Notes under the pieces: generated by a model | Seen by the model: only the letters and a program-made list of their open reading frames with translations | Database searches by the model: none | Told to the model about the DNA's origin: nothing | NCBI RefSeq assembly: GCF_009758015.1 | Contig: NZ_WSEL01000009.1 | Span: 682,001 to 746,000, forward strand | Length of the DNA: 64,000 nucleotides | Direction: 5' to 3' | Source of the DNA: Ramlibacter pinisoli | GTDB lineage: Bacteria; Pseudomonadota; Gammaproteobacteria; Burkholderiales; Burkholderiaceae_C | Translations under genes and position numbers: made by a program | Part shown: piece after piece, positions 51,597 to 61,900 of the stretch | Layout of the letters: every line of letters starts with the position of its first letter | Position numbering within the stretch: the stretch's first letter is position 1

Positions 51597-54458
51597 CTAG
51601 AACCCCCGCAGGTCGTCCACCGGCAGCCGCAGCGGCGCGCCGGTGATGCGCGCCAGCGTGGCCGCGACGGTGTCGATGTTGTTGTCGAAGCTGCCGTGGC
51701 TGGCGCGCACCAGCGTCTTCGGCCCGCCGCCCGCCAGGGTGGGCACGCGCGGCACGGCCACGATGCCGGTGCGCGTGGCCAGCCCGACCTCGCGCGACAC
51801 ATCGCGCCAGGCCTGCAGGGCCTGCGCCGTCTGCGACGAGCCTTCCCAGCCGGCGTCGGCCGCGTCCAGCACCCGCTCCAGCCCGAGCAGCGGCGTGCGG
51901 CGGTCGGGCTCCAGCGCGTTGGACACCAGGTACAGCAGCGACTTGCGGTACAGGCCCGCCACGTTGTCGTCCTTCTCCTGCTGGTCGGACAGGATGTCCA
52001 GCCACAGGCGCTGCATCAGCCCGGCCTGGGGCGCGTAGTAGCGGTTGGCGAATTCGACCGTGCAGGCCGGCGCGTACAGGTGGCAGGAGGCGACCCGCCC
52101 GGCCAGCCCGCGCGCGGCCAGCAGCTCGAGCAGGTGGCCCAGGATGATGGCGCCGGCCGAGTGCCCAACCAGGTGGATCTCGAGCGCATCGCCCCAGGTG
52201 GCGGCCAGGCCCTGCAGCGCGTCGGCCAGCAGGTCGCCGGCGCGGCGCGGCTGGCAGGCGAAGCGGGCGTTCTCCTTCATCTCGCCCCACACCCGGCGGC
52301 CCGCCCCGCGGCCCAGGGTGCCTTCGATGATGCCGTCGGTCACCTCGGTCACCGCGTCCAGCAGGCCGCCGGCGCGCCGGGTGGCGACGGGCTGGGCGTC
52401 CTCCACCAGGTCGCACAGGGTCTCGGCCAGCCCGGTCTTCCACACCAGGAACAGCGGATAGCAGCCATTGCCGGTGAAGTAGCGGCCCATGGCGCGGGCC
52501 CGCTCGATCGCCTCGGCCTCGCTGTTCAGGCCGCCGTGGGCGTACAGCACCAGGCGCCTGGTGGGCGCCGACGCCGCCACCGGGTCGTCGCGGAACCAGC
52601 GGTCGGGCAGCGCGCAGCCCTGGTGCTGCAGGGTGCGCGTGAGTTCGTCGGGGCCGGCGTAGCGGTCGACCCGGCCGTCGTTGCCGACCACGACGCTGTG
52701 CTCGTAGGCGCGCGACTCCAGCCACCAGCGGCCCTGGTCGACGCCCTCCCCGGCCGCCGCGCCGGCACCCCGGCGAGGCGCGGCCAGGCGGCCCTGCACG
52801 ACGCCCGGCACGCCCAGCGACGCGACCCAAGCATCCATCGCGTTGGCCAGCCAGTCGGCGTATCCCAGTACCGCGAAGCCGCCCAGGCCCCAAGCCGGGC
52901 CCCAGGAGTTCTGCACGATGAAGCCGCGCTCGTTGAAGCCGACGATGGCGAAGGCATGGCCGTCCTGGCGTGACGGCACGCCGTCGAAGGCGATCAGCGG
53001 CAGCGCGGCGTGGCTCGGGACGCGGGTCGAGGGCGCCTTGCCCAGCAGCTCGTCCCAGCCGGCGTGGGTGTACGCGGAGACGTAGATGGCGTGCGTCTGC
53101 AGCACCGCCGCCTGCAGGTCGGTGATCGAGGTGGTGTCGATGCGGTAGTACACGCCCAGCGTGGTCTGCAGCGCGCGCCGGGCGTAGCCGTAGCGCGGGC
53201 GCTGGTGGTCGGGCCAGTCGGACTCCAGGCACACGCCATGGTTGAACCAGCCCTTGAGCGCGCCGCGGCAGCTGGAGCCGCCGTAGTCCTCGCCGGCGTA
53301 CTCGTCGTAGCGGCGCGCGTAGTTGTAGAGCATGCGCGCGCTGACCGACTCCGGCCCCGGTCCGAAGCCGGCCTGGCGCCAGCGCGCGAAGTTGATCACG
53401 CAGGCCAGCCCGTAGCCGGTGCAGGAGGCATCGCGGCCCTGGTTGCGCACCAGCGTCCGGTAGTCGCGGAACAAGGTATTCACGTCGGCCGCCGGCGGAT
53501 GCTGGGCCGGCAATGACAGCGGCGGCGGCTGGTACAGCCGGTCGCGCAGGTCGACCGGGTCCTTGCGGGCGTCGCGCACCACGTCCAGCGCCGGCCGCTG
53601 CGACCGGGTGCGGCGCCGGCCGGCGCCGGTGGGGGCCGGCCACAACGCCAGTCCCTGCACGACCGTGGCGCGGAACTCCTCCAGCCCGTGCGCGCCGCCG
53701 TTCACCAGCCGGCGCGCCTCGGCGTAGCGCCCGGTGGCCAGCGCCGCCCGCATGGCCGGCGCATGGTCGGCCAGGAACAGTGCCAGCAGCAGCGCCGCCA
53801 CCTCCGGCGAGTTGGCCAGCTCGGGCCGGCCGACCAGGTCGACGCCGGCCGCCAGCGTGTAGCGGGCGTAGTTGTCGGCGCCGGTCAGCTGCACGAAGCC
53901 GCGGCCGCGGTAGCGCGCGCCGTCGCCCGGCTGCGAGTTGCCCAGGGCCTTGCCCGCCGGCGTGCCGGGTTCGTAGGCACTGAACGGCGGCTGGCCCGCC
54001 AGCGTGTTGAAGCGCGAGGGGAATTCGGCGATGGGCACGAAGCCGGCCGTCTCGGCGCGGATGGTGCCCAGCGCGGCCAGCACCATTTCCCGGTCGAGCA
54101 GGCCGGCGACCTCGAGCGCATCGGTGACGTACGGCAGGTAGCGCACGATGTTGGCCGGCTTGGTCTGCGGGAACAGCTGCCGCACGGCCTGCAGGTCGGG
54201 CCGGATCTCCAGGGCCGCCGGCTGCCGCAGGCCGAGCACGGTGAACGCGTGCGGGCCGGCCACGCCGTCGGCCACCAGGCCGGTGCCGGCCTGCCAGCGG
54301 CGGCAGGCCGCCTCGGTGTCGGCGTCGTACAGGTCGCCCGGCGCCAGCAGGCCGGGAAAGCTGGCGGCCTCGTCGCCCAGCTGGGCGGCCAGCGCGCGCT
54401 TGAAGGCCGGCACATCGTCGGCACGGCTGCCGCGCGCCAGCAGGTGGGTCTGCGTCAT
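51597..54458 (-). CDS. Four-part fusion: peptidoglycan-binding, GH19-like, papain-like and alpha/beta-hydrolase-like domains
   Basis: This 953-residue protein has four recognisable parts. Residues about 1-80 resemble a peptidoglycan-binding repeat (DADTEAACRRWQAGTGLVAD). About 100-275 is a GH19-chitinase/endolysin-like lytic domain (Glu136 in IRAETAGF; YRGRGFVQLTGADNYARY). About 320-535 is a C1 papain-like peptidase with Cys346 (RNQGRDASCTGYGLA), His501 (DGHAFAIVGF) and Asn517 (VQNSWGPAWG). About 630-950 is an alpha/beta-hydrolase-like domain with HGG (641-643) and nucleophile Ser767 (LVGHSAGA). GGAGGA precedes the ATG. No signal peptide is visible, so export would need a dedicated secretion or lysis route. 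An antibacterial effector or a cell-wall-targeting enzyme is possible; the function is undetermined. Confidence 0.75.
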   Translation of the reverse strand: MTQTHLLARGSRADDVPAFKRALAAQLGDEAASFPGLLAPGDLYDADTEAACRRWQAGTGLVADGVAGPHAFTVLGLRQPAALEIRPDLQAVRQLFPQTKPANIVRYLPYVTDALEVAGLLDREMVLAALGTIRAETAGFVPIAEFPSRFNTLAGQPPFSAYEPGTPAGKALGNSQPGDGARYRGRGFVQLTGADNYARYTLAAGVDLVGRPELANSPEVAALLLALFLADHAPAMRAALATGRYAEARRLVNGGAHGLEEFRATVVQGLALWPAPTGAGRRRTRSQRPALDVVRDARKDPVDLRDRLYQPPPLSLPAQHPPAADVNTLFRDYRTLVRNQGRDASCTGYGLACVINFARWRQAGFGPGPESVSARMLYNYARRYDEYAGEDYGGSSCRGALKGWFNHGVCLESDWPDHQRPRYGYARRALQTTLGVYYRIDTTSITDLQAAVLQTHAIYVSAYTHAGWDELLGKAPSTRVPSHAALPLIAFDGVPSRQDGHAFAIVGFNERGFIVQNSWGPAWGLGGFAVLGYADWLANAMDAWVASLGVPGVVQGRLAAPRRGAGAAAGEGVDQGRWWLESRAYEHSVVVGNDGRVDRYAGPDELTRTLQHQGCALPDRWFRDDPVAASAPTRRLVLYAHGGLNSEAEAIERARAMGRYFTGNGCYPLFLVWKTGLAETLCDLVEDAQPVATRRAGGLLDAVTEVTDGIIEGTLGRGAGRRVWGEMKENARFACQPRRAGDLLADALQGLAATWGDALEIHLVGHSAGAIILGHLLELLAARGLAGRVASCHLYAPACTVEFANRYYAPQAGLMQRLWLDILSDQQEKDDNVAGLYRKSLLYLVSNALEPDRRTPLLGLERVLDAADAGWEGSSQTAQALQAWRDVSREVGLATRTGIVAVPRVPTLAGGGPKTLVRASHGSFDNNIDTVAATLARITGAPLRLPVDDLRGF

Positions 54459-54763
54459 GGAAGTCCTCCGTCGGGCGGCCCTCTGCTGGCGGCCGGATGG
54501 GGCGGCACCGTGCCGGTGCCTGTCGCCCCGCCGCAAGTTACTGCAGAGCCGTCCGCGGGACAAGGCGGCGCGGGCCCTGCCCCTGTGCAGGTTGCCGGGG
54601 GGTCTCCAGGCATGCCCTGGATGCGCGGACGCGGACTCCCGCACGTAGAAGGCGCTGAAGAACGCGAAAGACGGCCGGAGGAAAGGACTTCCGGTCGGAA
54701 GCCCGTCGTCACTTCTTCTTCTGCGTCAGGGAGGCCGCTTCCGGGTGCGCAGCCCACCACGGG
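54459..54763. other. 305-bp intergenic region upstream of the fusion protein gene
   Basis: No credible gene is seen. It contains a nested hairpin (inner stem GGCACCG/CGGTGCC at 54504-54520, outer stem GGGGCG/CGCCCC reaching 54499-54529) about 45-70 nt before the fusion gene start. It also holds a small palindrome CTTCCGGTCGGAAG near 54690. It may hold the promoter and a structured leader of the fusion gene; no convincing -10/-35 pair was found. Confidence 0.4.
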
Positions 54764-55339
54764 TCAGGGCTCGATGGTCCCCAGCACCTGCAGCCCGCCG
54801 TCCGGCCCGGCCCGCACCACCACGCCCTGGGCGGACGCGGCGCCGATGCCGGTGAGCGCGGTGATGTTGAACTGGTGGGTCACGACGACCAGCGCACCGG
54901 GGCCACGCCACCTGGCCAGGAGGTCGCGCGCGGCGGCGGTCTGGGCCTCGCGCCGGGCGGGCGCCTGGCCGAGGAAGGAGTTGAAGGCCGGCTCGTCGCG
55001 CGGCAGCTTCTCGCCGAAGGCCAGCCTGGCCGTTTCGCGGGTGCGGCACCACTGCGAGGTGAGCACCTCGTCGACCGCGATGCGCTTCTCGCGGAACAGC
55101 ACGCCCAGCCGGCGCGCCTCGGCCCGGCCTTCCTCGCTCAGGTTGCGCTGGGTGGCGCAGTCGTCGGCCCGGAACCCCGGGGGATCGCCCGTGCCGGGTG
55201 CCGTGGCGTGGCGCAGCAGGACGACGGCGCCGGGCCGGGCGGCTTCCGGCCAGCCATCGGCCGCCATGGCAGCGGTGCAGGCGGCGACCGCGCAGGCCAC
55301 CAGGAGGCGCAGGGCACGCATGGGCAGGACCGCGTTCAT
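54764..55339 (-). CDS. Exported histidine phosphatase family protein
   Basis: This is a 191-residue phosphoglycerate-mutase-like phosphatase. A signal peptide (ALRLLVACAVAACTAAMAADG) indicates periplasmic location. The catalytic RHA motif lies in VVLLRHATAPG. Further family residues are Arg in SQWCRTRETARLAF and the second catalytic His in VVVTHQFNITALTG. It is shorter than cofactor-dependent phosphoglycerate mutase, consistent with the SixA/periplasmic branch. It is the last gene before the fusion-protein gene on the same strand; the substrate is unknown. Confidence 0.88.
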   Translation of the reverse strand: MNAVLPMRALRLLVACAVAACTAAMAADGWPEAARPGAVVLLRHATAPGTGDPPGFRADDCATQRNLSEEGRAEARRLGVLFREKRIAVDEVLTSQWCRTRETARLAFGEKLPRDEPAFNSFLGQAPARREAQTAAARDLLARWRGPGALVVVTHQFNITALTGIGAASAQGVVVRAGPDGGLQVLGTIEP

Positions 55340-55586
55340 GCCGGCACCCTAGCAAGGATCACGGCGCCGCACGGCCCCAAGCCTCGCAGTGGCGTGTCAA
55401 GCAACTCCTCCTGGCAACTTTCGGCAACGGCCCGGATACGCCGGCTGTCCCCGAGGGATGCCCGGCGCGACCTGCGCAGGCCGGCCGCTGCCTCCGGGCC
55501 TGAGCGCCGGGCTTTGCACGCTGTTGCACGCCGCGGCGGGCCGCTTTGCCAGCATGGCGGCCGGACAACAACCGGAGGACTGCGTC

Positions 55587-56258
55587 ATGCAAGCCAGACC
55601 CATCCACGTGGCGGCCCTCGCCGTCGGCCTGCTGCTGTTGCGCCAGCTGGACCAGCAGCGCCAGGACGACCTCGACGGCGAGATGTTCGACGAGGACATG
55701 CAGCCGCACCATCCGGGCCTCGCGCTGCTCGGCCTGGCCGCCCTGGTCGGCGGCGGCCTCTACCTGTCGCGGCAACTGCGCCACGGCACCGGGACGCCGC
55801 GCCGCTCGAGCGTGGAGGAATCGATCGAGCTGGCCGTGCCGGTGAGCACCGCCTACAACCAGTGGACGCAGTTCGAGGAGTTCCCGCGCTTCATGGCCAG
55901 CGTGGAGCATGTCGAACAGGTCGACGACACGCACCTGCACTGGCGCGCCGTCGTCGCCGGCAGGGCCAAGGAGTGGGACTCCGAGATCACCGAGCAGGTC
56001 CCCGACCAGCGCATCGCCTGGCGCAGCACCAGCGGCACGCCGAACGCCGGCATGGTGACGTTCCACCGCCTGGGCGACAACCGCACCCGCGTACAGCTGC
56101 AGATGGATTACCAGCCCGAGACCCGGGCCGAGAAGGCCGGCGCCGCCGTGGGCGCCGTCAAGCTGGCGGCCAGGGGCAACCTGCGGCGCTTCAAGGAGCT
56201 GGTGGAGGCGCGCGGCATGGCAACGGGCGGCTGGAGGGGGACCGTGCCCGCGCATTGA
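55587..56258 (+). CDS. SRPBCC (polyketide cyclase/dehydrase-like) membrane-anchored protein
   Basis: This is a 223-residue protein. The N-terminus has two short hydrophobic stretches (HVAALAVGLLLL and ALLGLAALVGGGLYL) around an acidic DDLDGEMFDED segment. From about residue 80 an SRPBCC lipid-binding-type domain follows (VEESIELAVPVSTAYNQWTQ; FPRFMASVEHVEQ; WDSEITEQVPDQRIAW). The start at 55587 has GGAGGA 7 nt upstream. Such proteins bind small hydrophobic ligands; the specific role is unknown. Confidence 0.8.
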   Translation: MQARPIHVAALAVGLLLLRQLDQQRQDDLDGEMFDEDMQPHHPGLALLGLAALVGGGLYLSRQLRHGTGTPRRSSVEESIELAVPVSTAYNQWTQFEEFPRFMASVEHVEQVDDTHLHWRAVVAGRAKEWDSEITEQVPDQRIAWRSTSGTPNAGMVTFHRLGDNRTRVQLQMDYQPETRAEKAGAAVGAVKLAARGNLRRFKELVEARGMATGGWRGTVPAH

Positions 56259-56402
56259 CGGGCCGCGTCGCAGCCCATCCACCGCCTTGCGCGGATCGGC
56301 GGCAACCCATCCGCCGCTGGCTCGGCACGAGGCGTTGTCTGACCAGGACCTGACCAAATCGCGGCTAGCCTCGGTGGCTGTTTCAGCCGTGGGGTCCGTC
56401 GC

Positions 56403-57506
56403 ATGTGGGTTCAACCGGGTTCGTCCAGCCAGGCTACCGCGCCGCCCGCGCAGCGGCCGGCGGCCGCGCCTCGCGTGGACCACCCCACCCGGCCGGCGCC
56501 ACCGCACCAGCCCGTGGTGCCTGTCGCACCGCCCGCGACCGCGGCCCGGCCGGTGGCGCCGCTGGCGCCGCTGGCGCCGCCGACGATCTTCCACGAGCCC
56601 TGGTGGCTGGAACGGGCGACCGGCGGCGCCGTCGAGATGGCCGAGGTGCGGTCGGGTGGCCGGCTGGTCGCCTGGATGCCGTACCGGGTGAGCCGCCGGC
56701 GGGGCTTCCGCGTGAGCGTGCAGCCGCACCTGACGCACCTGCTGGGCCCGGTGATCGACCCCGGCACCGGCAGCGGCAACAACCAGTGGCTGCACCGCAT
56801 CGACGCCATGGAGGAGCTCGCGGGGCGCCTGCCCGACCTGGCCCTTTTTTCGCAGACCTGCCACCCCGGCCTGCGCGACGTGCTCGGCTTCCAGGCGCGG
56901 GGCTTCTCCGCCTCGGTGCAGTACTCGGCCGAGATCGCGCCGGCGGCGCAGGACCAGCTGTGGCGCGCCATGCGCGACAAGACGCGCAACGTGATCCGCA
57001 AGGGCGAGAAGTCCTGGCGCACCACCGAGCTCGACGACCCCGGCCAGTTCCACCGCCTGTACGCCGACAACCTGCGGCATGCCGGCCAGCGCAGCTATTT
57101 CGACCTGGGCTGCGTCGAGCCCCTGGTCGAGGCGGCGCAGCGGCGCGGCCAGGCCTGCATCCGCGCGGCCATCGACGAGCGCGGCGTGATCGGGGCGGCA
57201 GTGCTGGTGGTCCGGGATGCCAGCCGCGCCTGGTACCTGATGTCGACCCGGCACCCGGGCATCGCCGACAACGGCGCCGTCAGCCTGCTGGTCTGGCGCA
57301 GCATCCAGGACGCGAGCCGGCGCGGCCTGGTGTTCGACTTCGACGGCATCTCCAGCGAGGGCACCGCCCGCTTCTACGCCGGCTTCGGCGCCACCATGTG
57401 CCCGCGCTTCTCGGTCACCCGCGTCTCGCCCGGCTACCAGCTCGCGACCAGCGCGCTGGCGTGGATGCGCGGCCGCAGCACGCGCAACCCGTTCACGGCG
57501 CATTGA
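56403..57506 (+). CDS. GNAT/FemAB-like acyltransferase with Pro-Ala-rich N-terminus
   Basis: This is a 367-residue protein. Residues about 8-60 are a Pro/Ala-rich, probably disordered leader. The remainder resembles the BioF2/FemAB-like GNAT fold: WWLERATGGAVEMAEVRSGG, a conserved MRDKTRNVIRKGEKSWR helix region and FDFDGISSEGTARFYAGFGA near the C-terminus. In related proteins this FDFxG-F-xxFG pattern supports transfer of an acyl or aminoacyl group in envelope polysaccharide or peptide modification. No signal peptide is present. The gene stands alone; the exact substrate is unknown. Confidence 0.75.
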   Translation: MWVQPGSSSQATAPPAQRPAAAPRVDHPTRPAPPHQPVVPVAPPATAARPVAPLAPLAPPTIFHEPWWLERATGGAVEMAEVRSGGRLVAWMPYRVSRRRGFRVSVQPHLTHLLGPVIDPGTGSGNNQWLHRIDAMEELAGRLPDLALFSQTCHPGLRDVLGFQARGFSASVQYSAEIAPAAQDQLWRAMRDKTRNVIRKGEKSWRTTELDDPGQFHRLYADNLRHAGQRSYFDLGCVEPLVEAAQRRGQACIRAAIDERGVIGAAVLVVRDASRAWYLMSTRHPGIADNGAVSLLVWRSIQDASRRGLVFDFDGISSEGTARFYAGFGATMCPRFSVTRVSPGYQLATSALAWMRGRSTRNPFTAH

Positions 57507-57722
57507 CGGATCGCCTCGACCTGAGGTCACCAAGGGTGTCCCGGGCCTGACAGCGGCCTGTCGGCGCCACCCGGTGGTGCCCTGCGCGGCGCGGATCGTG
57601 CTGCAATGGTTGCAAACCCGGCCGCGTGGTTGTCCCACCGGCCCTTGCGCCCGGCTGCAGCGGACCCAACTGCCTGACGGGGCCGCCTGTCGCGGGTCCC
57701 GCGGCGCGAAAACAAGGATCTC

Positions 57723-58853
57723 ATGCCCGATTTCCAGCAATTGATGCGCGAGGCGACCCGCCTCACGCAAGAGGGCGACCTGCAAGGCGCCACCCACCTC
57801 ATCCAGTCCGCCCTGCGCGGCCAGCAGCGCGCGGCAGAGCCGGCGGCCAACGAGGACGTGGTCATCGACGTCGAGGCGCGCGAGGTGCCGTCGGCGGACC
57901 CTGCCGTCGCCCATCGCCTGCCGGGTCCGGCGCGCGCGCCGCAGGCCCGGGACACTGGCTCCGAGCCGCCCCCCGTCGCCGAGCGCCCGGCGCCACGTCG
58001 CGACACCACCGACGCCCCCGGCGCCTTCGTCACCGGCCGCCACGGCGGCACCGGAGCGGCCGGGCGCGACTACAAGCTCTACATCCCGCCGGGCGCGGGG
58101 ACCGAACCGCTGCCCCTGGTGGTGATGCTGCACGGCTGCACCCAGGACGCCGACGACTTCGCGGCCGGCACCCGCATGAACGAGGCCGCCCGCGCCCAGG
58201 GCTTCTACGTGCTGTACCCGGTGCAGTCCAAGCAGGCCAATCCGCAGAAATGCTGGAACTGGTTCAAGCACAGCCACCAGCAGCGCGAACGTGGCGAGCC
58301 GGCCCTCATCGCCGGCATGGTGCGCTCGCTCATGGCCAGGCACGCGATCGATCCGCGCCGGGTGTACGCGGCGGGCCTGTCGGCCGGTGGCGCCATGGCG
58401 GCCATCCTGGCGCAGACGCATCCGGACCTGTTCGCCGCCGTCGGCGTGCATTCGGGCCTGGCCGCTGGCGCGGCGCGCGACCTGCCTTCGGGCCTGAAGG
58501 CCATGCAGGCCGGCGCGGCCAGCGCGCCGAGGGCCGGCGCCGGCGTGCCGACCATCGTGTTCCACGGCAGCGGCGACCACGCGGTCAGCCCAGTCAACGG
58601 CGAGCAGGTCTTCGGCGCCGTGGCGGCTGGCGATGTCCAGCAGGACACGCCGGCGGTGTCGGGTGGGCGCCGTGTCACGCGGCGGGTGGCACGCTCGGCC
58701 AACGGCCAGGTGCGGGCGGAACACTGGCGCATCGAAGGCGCGCCGCATGCGTGGAGCGGCGGCAGCAGCGCCGGCAGCTACACCGACATGCGCGGGCCCG
58801 ACGCCACCGCCGAATTGCTGCGGTTCTTCCGGGAGCACCCGAAGGCGGCCTGA
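57723..58853 (+). CDS. PHB-depolymerase-family esterase (LpqC-like)
   Basis: This is a 376-residue alpha/beta hydrolase. After an N-terminal region of about 100 residues unrelated to catalysis (helical start MPDFQQLMREATRLTQEG, then a Pro/Ala/Arg linker), the esterase core has oxyanion motif VVMLHGCTQ, nucleophile GLSAGG (Ser220) and catalytic His in GAPHAWSGG. CWNWF is typical of the poly(3-hydroxybutyrate)-depolymerase/feruloyl-esterase-like family. No signal peptide is seen, so it is probably intracellular and could act on short polyhydroxyalkanoate chains or other esters. Confidence 0.85.
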   Translation: MPDFQQLMREATRLTQEGDLQGATHLIQSALRGQQRAAEPAANEDVVIDVEAREVPSADPAVAHRLPGPARAPQARDTGSEPPPVAERPAPRRDTTDAPGAFVTGRHGGTGAAGRDYKLYIPPGAGTEPLPLVVMLHGCTQDADDFAAGTRMNEAARAQGFYVLYPVQSKQANPQKCWNWFKHSHQQRERGEPALIAGMVRSLMARHAIDPRRVYAAGLSAGGAMAAILAQTHPDLFAAVGVHSGLAAGAARDLPSGLKAMQAGAASAPRAGAGVPTIVFHGSGDHAVSPVNGEQVFGAVAAGDVQQDTPAVSGGRRVTRRVARSANGQVRAEHWRIEGAPHAWSGGSSAGSYTDMRGPDATAELLRFFREHPKAA

Positions 58854-58976
58854 GAGGTGACGGAACCGCTGGGGCCGGACAGCACGGGCGACAGCAGCTA
58901 GCCGCCGGCGAGCCGCGGTGCGATCGACGTGGCAGCGCGCGCCGGGCCGTGATGCCGCCGGCCGCGCGTTGGCAGG

Positions 58977-61900
58977 TCAGCGCTGTGCCGCGGGCCGCTG
59001 CAGCAGCGCCAGCCGCCGCACCTGGGCCAGCAGCTCGTGCGGCTCGACCGGCTTGGACAGGTAGGCGTCGAAACCGGAGTCGAGCGCGCGCTGCCGGTCC
59101 TCGGGGCGCGCGAACGCGGTCAGTGCGATCGCCGGCACCCGCACGCCACCGGCCGGCGGCGTGCGCCGCAGCCGCCGGATCAGCTCGTAGCCGTCCATGC
59201 CCGGCATCCCGATGTCCGAGATCAGGAGACCCGGCCGCCCGCTGGCGAAGGCGTCCAGCGCCGCCTCGGCGTCGGCCACCGCGGTCACCTGGGCGCGCGC
59301 CTCGCCCAGCACGCGCGACAGCAGGTCCAGCACGTCGGGCTCGTCGTCGACCACCAGCACCGGCAGGCCCTGCAGGTCGACGTCGACGCCGTTCAGTGGA
59401 ACCTGCGCCTCGCCGCCGCGCAGCACGGCCATGGCGTGCGACGGCAGCGTGAACACGAAGGTCGAACCTTGTCCCAGCCCGCGGCTGCGGGCCTCCACCG
59501 TGCCGCCGTGCAGGTCCACCAGGTGCCGCACGATCGACAGGCCCAGCCCCAGCCCGCCGAAGCGCCGCGTGGTCGAGCCGTCGGCCTGTCGGAAACGGTC
59601 GAACACATGGGGCAGGAACTCCGGCGCGATGCCGATGCCATCGTCGTCGACCTCGATGCGCACGCGCTCCTCGTCGCCCCCCACCCGCACCAGCACCCGG
59701 CCGTCCGCGGGACTGAACTTGATCGCGTTGGTGAGCAGGTTCCCCACCACCTGCTGGAGCCGGGCGGAGTCGCCCATCACGGCCGCCACGGGCTCCTCCA
59801 GCACCAGGCGCACGCTCACGCGCGCGGCTTCGGCGGCCGGACGGACCGCGTCGACGGCAGCCTGCACGAAGGTGACGGGCGCGATCGGCTGCATGTCCAG
59901 CCGCAGCTTGCCCGAGGTGATGCGGCTCATGTCGAGCAGGTCCTCGATCAGCTGGGTCTGCACCCGCGTGCTGCGCTCGATGACGTCGATGCCCCTGGCC
60001 AGCGACGGATCGCCGGCGGTCTTGCGGCGCAGGATGTGCGCCCAGCCGAGGATGGCGCTGAGCGGCGTGCGCAGCTCGTGCGACAGCGTGGCCAGGAATT
60101 CGTCCTTCAGCGTGCTGGCCCGCTCGGCGTCGGCGCGGGCGGCGCGCTCGCTTTCCAGCAGCTGCGTGCGCTCGGCGGCGGCACGCTGGGCCTCGGCGTA
60201 CAGGTGCGCGTTGTCGATCGCCACCGCGGCCTGCGAGGCGATGCCGGTCGCCAGCCGTTCGCTGCGTTCGGTGAACACGCCCGGTTCCGGGTGGCCGAAG
60301 AACAGCCCGCCGATCACCTCGCCGCTGCGCGACACCACCGACACCGCCAGGTAGCTGCGCACCGGCAGGTGGCCCGGCGGCATGCCATGGTGCGGCCCCC
60401 AGCCGCCGTAGCGCGGATCCTTGCGCACGTCGTCCAGCCGGATCGGCGGCCCGCCGCGGAAGGTCGGCTCGAACATCGGCGTCGGCCGCGGCTGCCCGAA
60501 GTGCTCGAATGCCTCGCGCGGGGCGCCCGAGAGCGAGAACAGCATGTAGGTCTCGCCCTGGGCGTCGACGCCGTTGTAGAAGAAGGCGCCGAACTGCGCG
60601 CCGGTGAGCTTGGTGGCGGCATCGGTGACGCTTTGCAGCAGCGCGTCGAGGTCGAGCTCGCCGGACAGCAGCGCGCCGGTCTGGTTCAGCAGGTCCAGCA
60701 TCTCCGTCTCGGTGCGCGCGCGCTCCTGCTCGCGCTTGCGATCGGTGATGTCGATCGACGCGCCCACCAGCCCGACCACCGCGCCCTGGGCGTCGAACAG
60801 CGGTGCCTTGTGCGACAGCCAGTGCACCGCCTGGCCGTCGGGCATGGGGACGATTTCCTCGACCTGCTCGGCGCGGCCGGACTCCATGATGCGGCGGTCG
60901 TTCTCCATCACCACCGCAGCCTGCCGCTTGTCCCCCAGCACCTCCAGGTCGGTGCGGCCGATGAACTGCTCGGGCGGCCGGCCGATCAGCTCGGCGGTGC
61001 CGCGGTTGCCCAGCATCAGGCGGCCGTCCCGGTCCTTGGCGTACACCACGCCCGGCACGGCTTCGATGAAGGTGCGCAGCAGGGCGTTGGCCCGGTCGCG
61101 CTCGGCTTCGGCGCGGCGGCGGTCCTCCACATCCACCAGGATGCCGGGAAAGCGCACCGGCCGCCCCTGTGCGTCGAGCTCGCAGCGCCCGATGGCCTCG
61201 ATCGGGTGGTACAGCCCGTCGTGCCGGATCACGCGGTACTCGCAGCGGTACGGGCCGCCGCGCTGCATCGCCTCGGCGACCATCCGCTGGACGCGCTGGC
61301 GGTCGTCGGGATGGATGGAGGCGAAGGCACCCTGCAGCGGCACGCCGGCGTGGCAGGCGGCAACGTCCAGCCCGAACGTGCGTGCAAAGCGTTCGTCGGC
61401 CACGACGCGGTCGGCCGCGACGTCCCAGACGAAGGTGCCGACGATGGCACCGGCGTCCAGCGCGAGCTGCACACGCTCGGCCGATTCGGCGGCCTGGCGT
61501 TCGAAGCGCCGCCGCTCGGCCACGTCGCGGAAGAACAGCGCCAGGCCGTCGGGTGTGCGGTAGCCGCGCAGCTCGATCCAGGACTTGCGGCCGTCCGGCC
61601 ATTCGTACAGGTGATCGAGCGTGAAGGGCCGCCCCTCGGCCATGGCCCGCAGGTAGGCGCGCCCGACTTCCAGCTCCCGGCTGCCCGGAAACACCTCCCA
61701 GTGGCACCGGCCCACCATCTGCTCGCGGGCGAGCCCGCACAGGCGCAGCGTGTAGTCGTTGACTTCGGCGATGTGGAAGTCCTCGTCCAGCAGCAGGAAG
61801 CCCTCGTCCATGCGCGACAGCACGCCGCGGTGGCGTGCCTCGCTGCGGCGCAGCTCCTCCTGTGCCTGGACCTGCCGGGTGGTCTCGTTGACCGCGCAGA

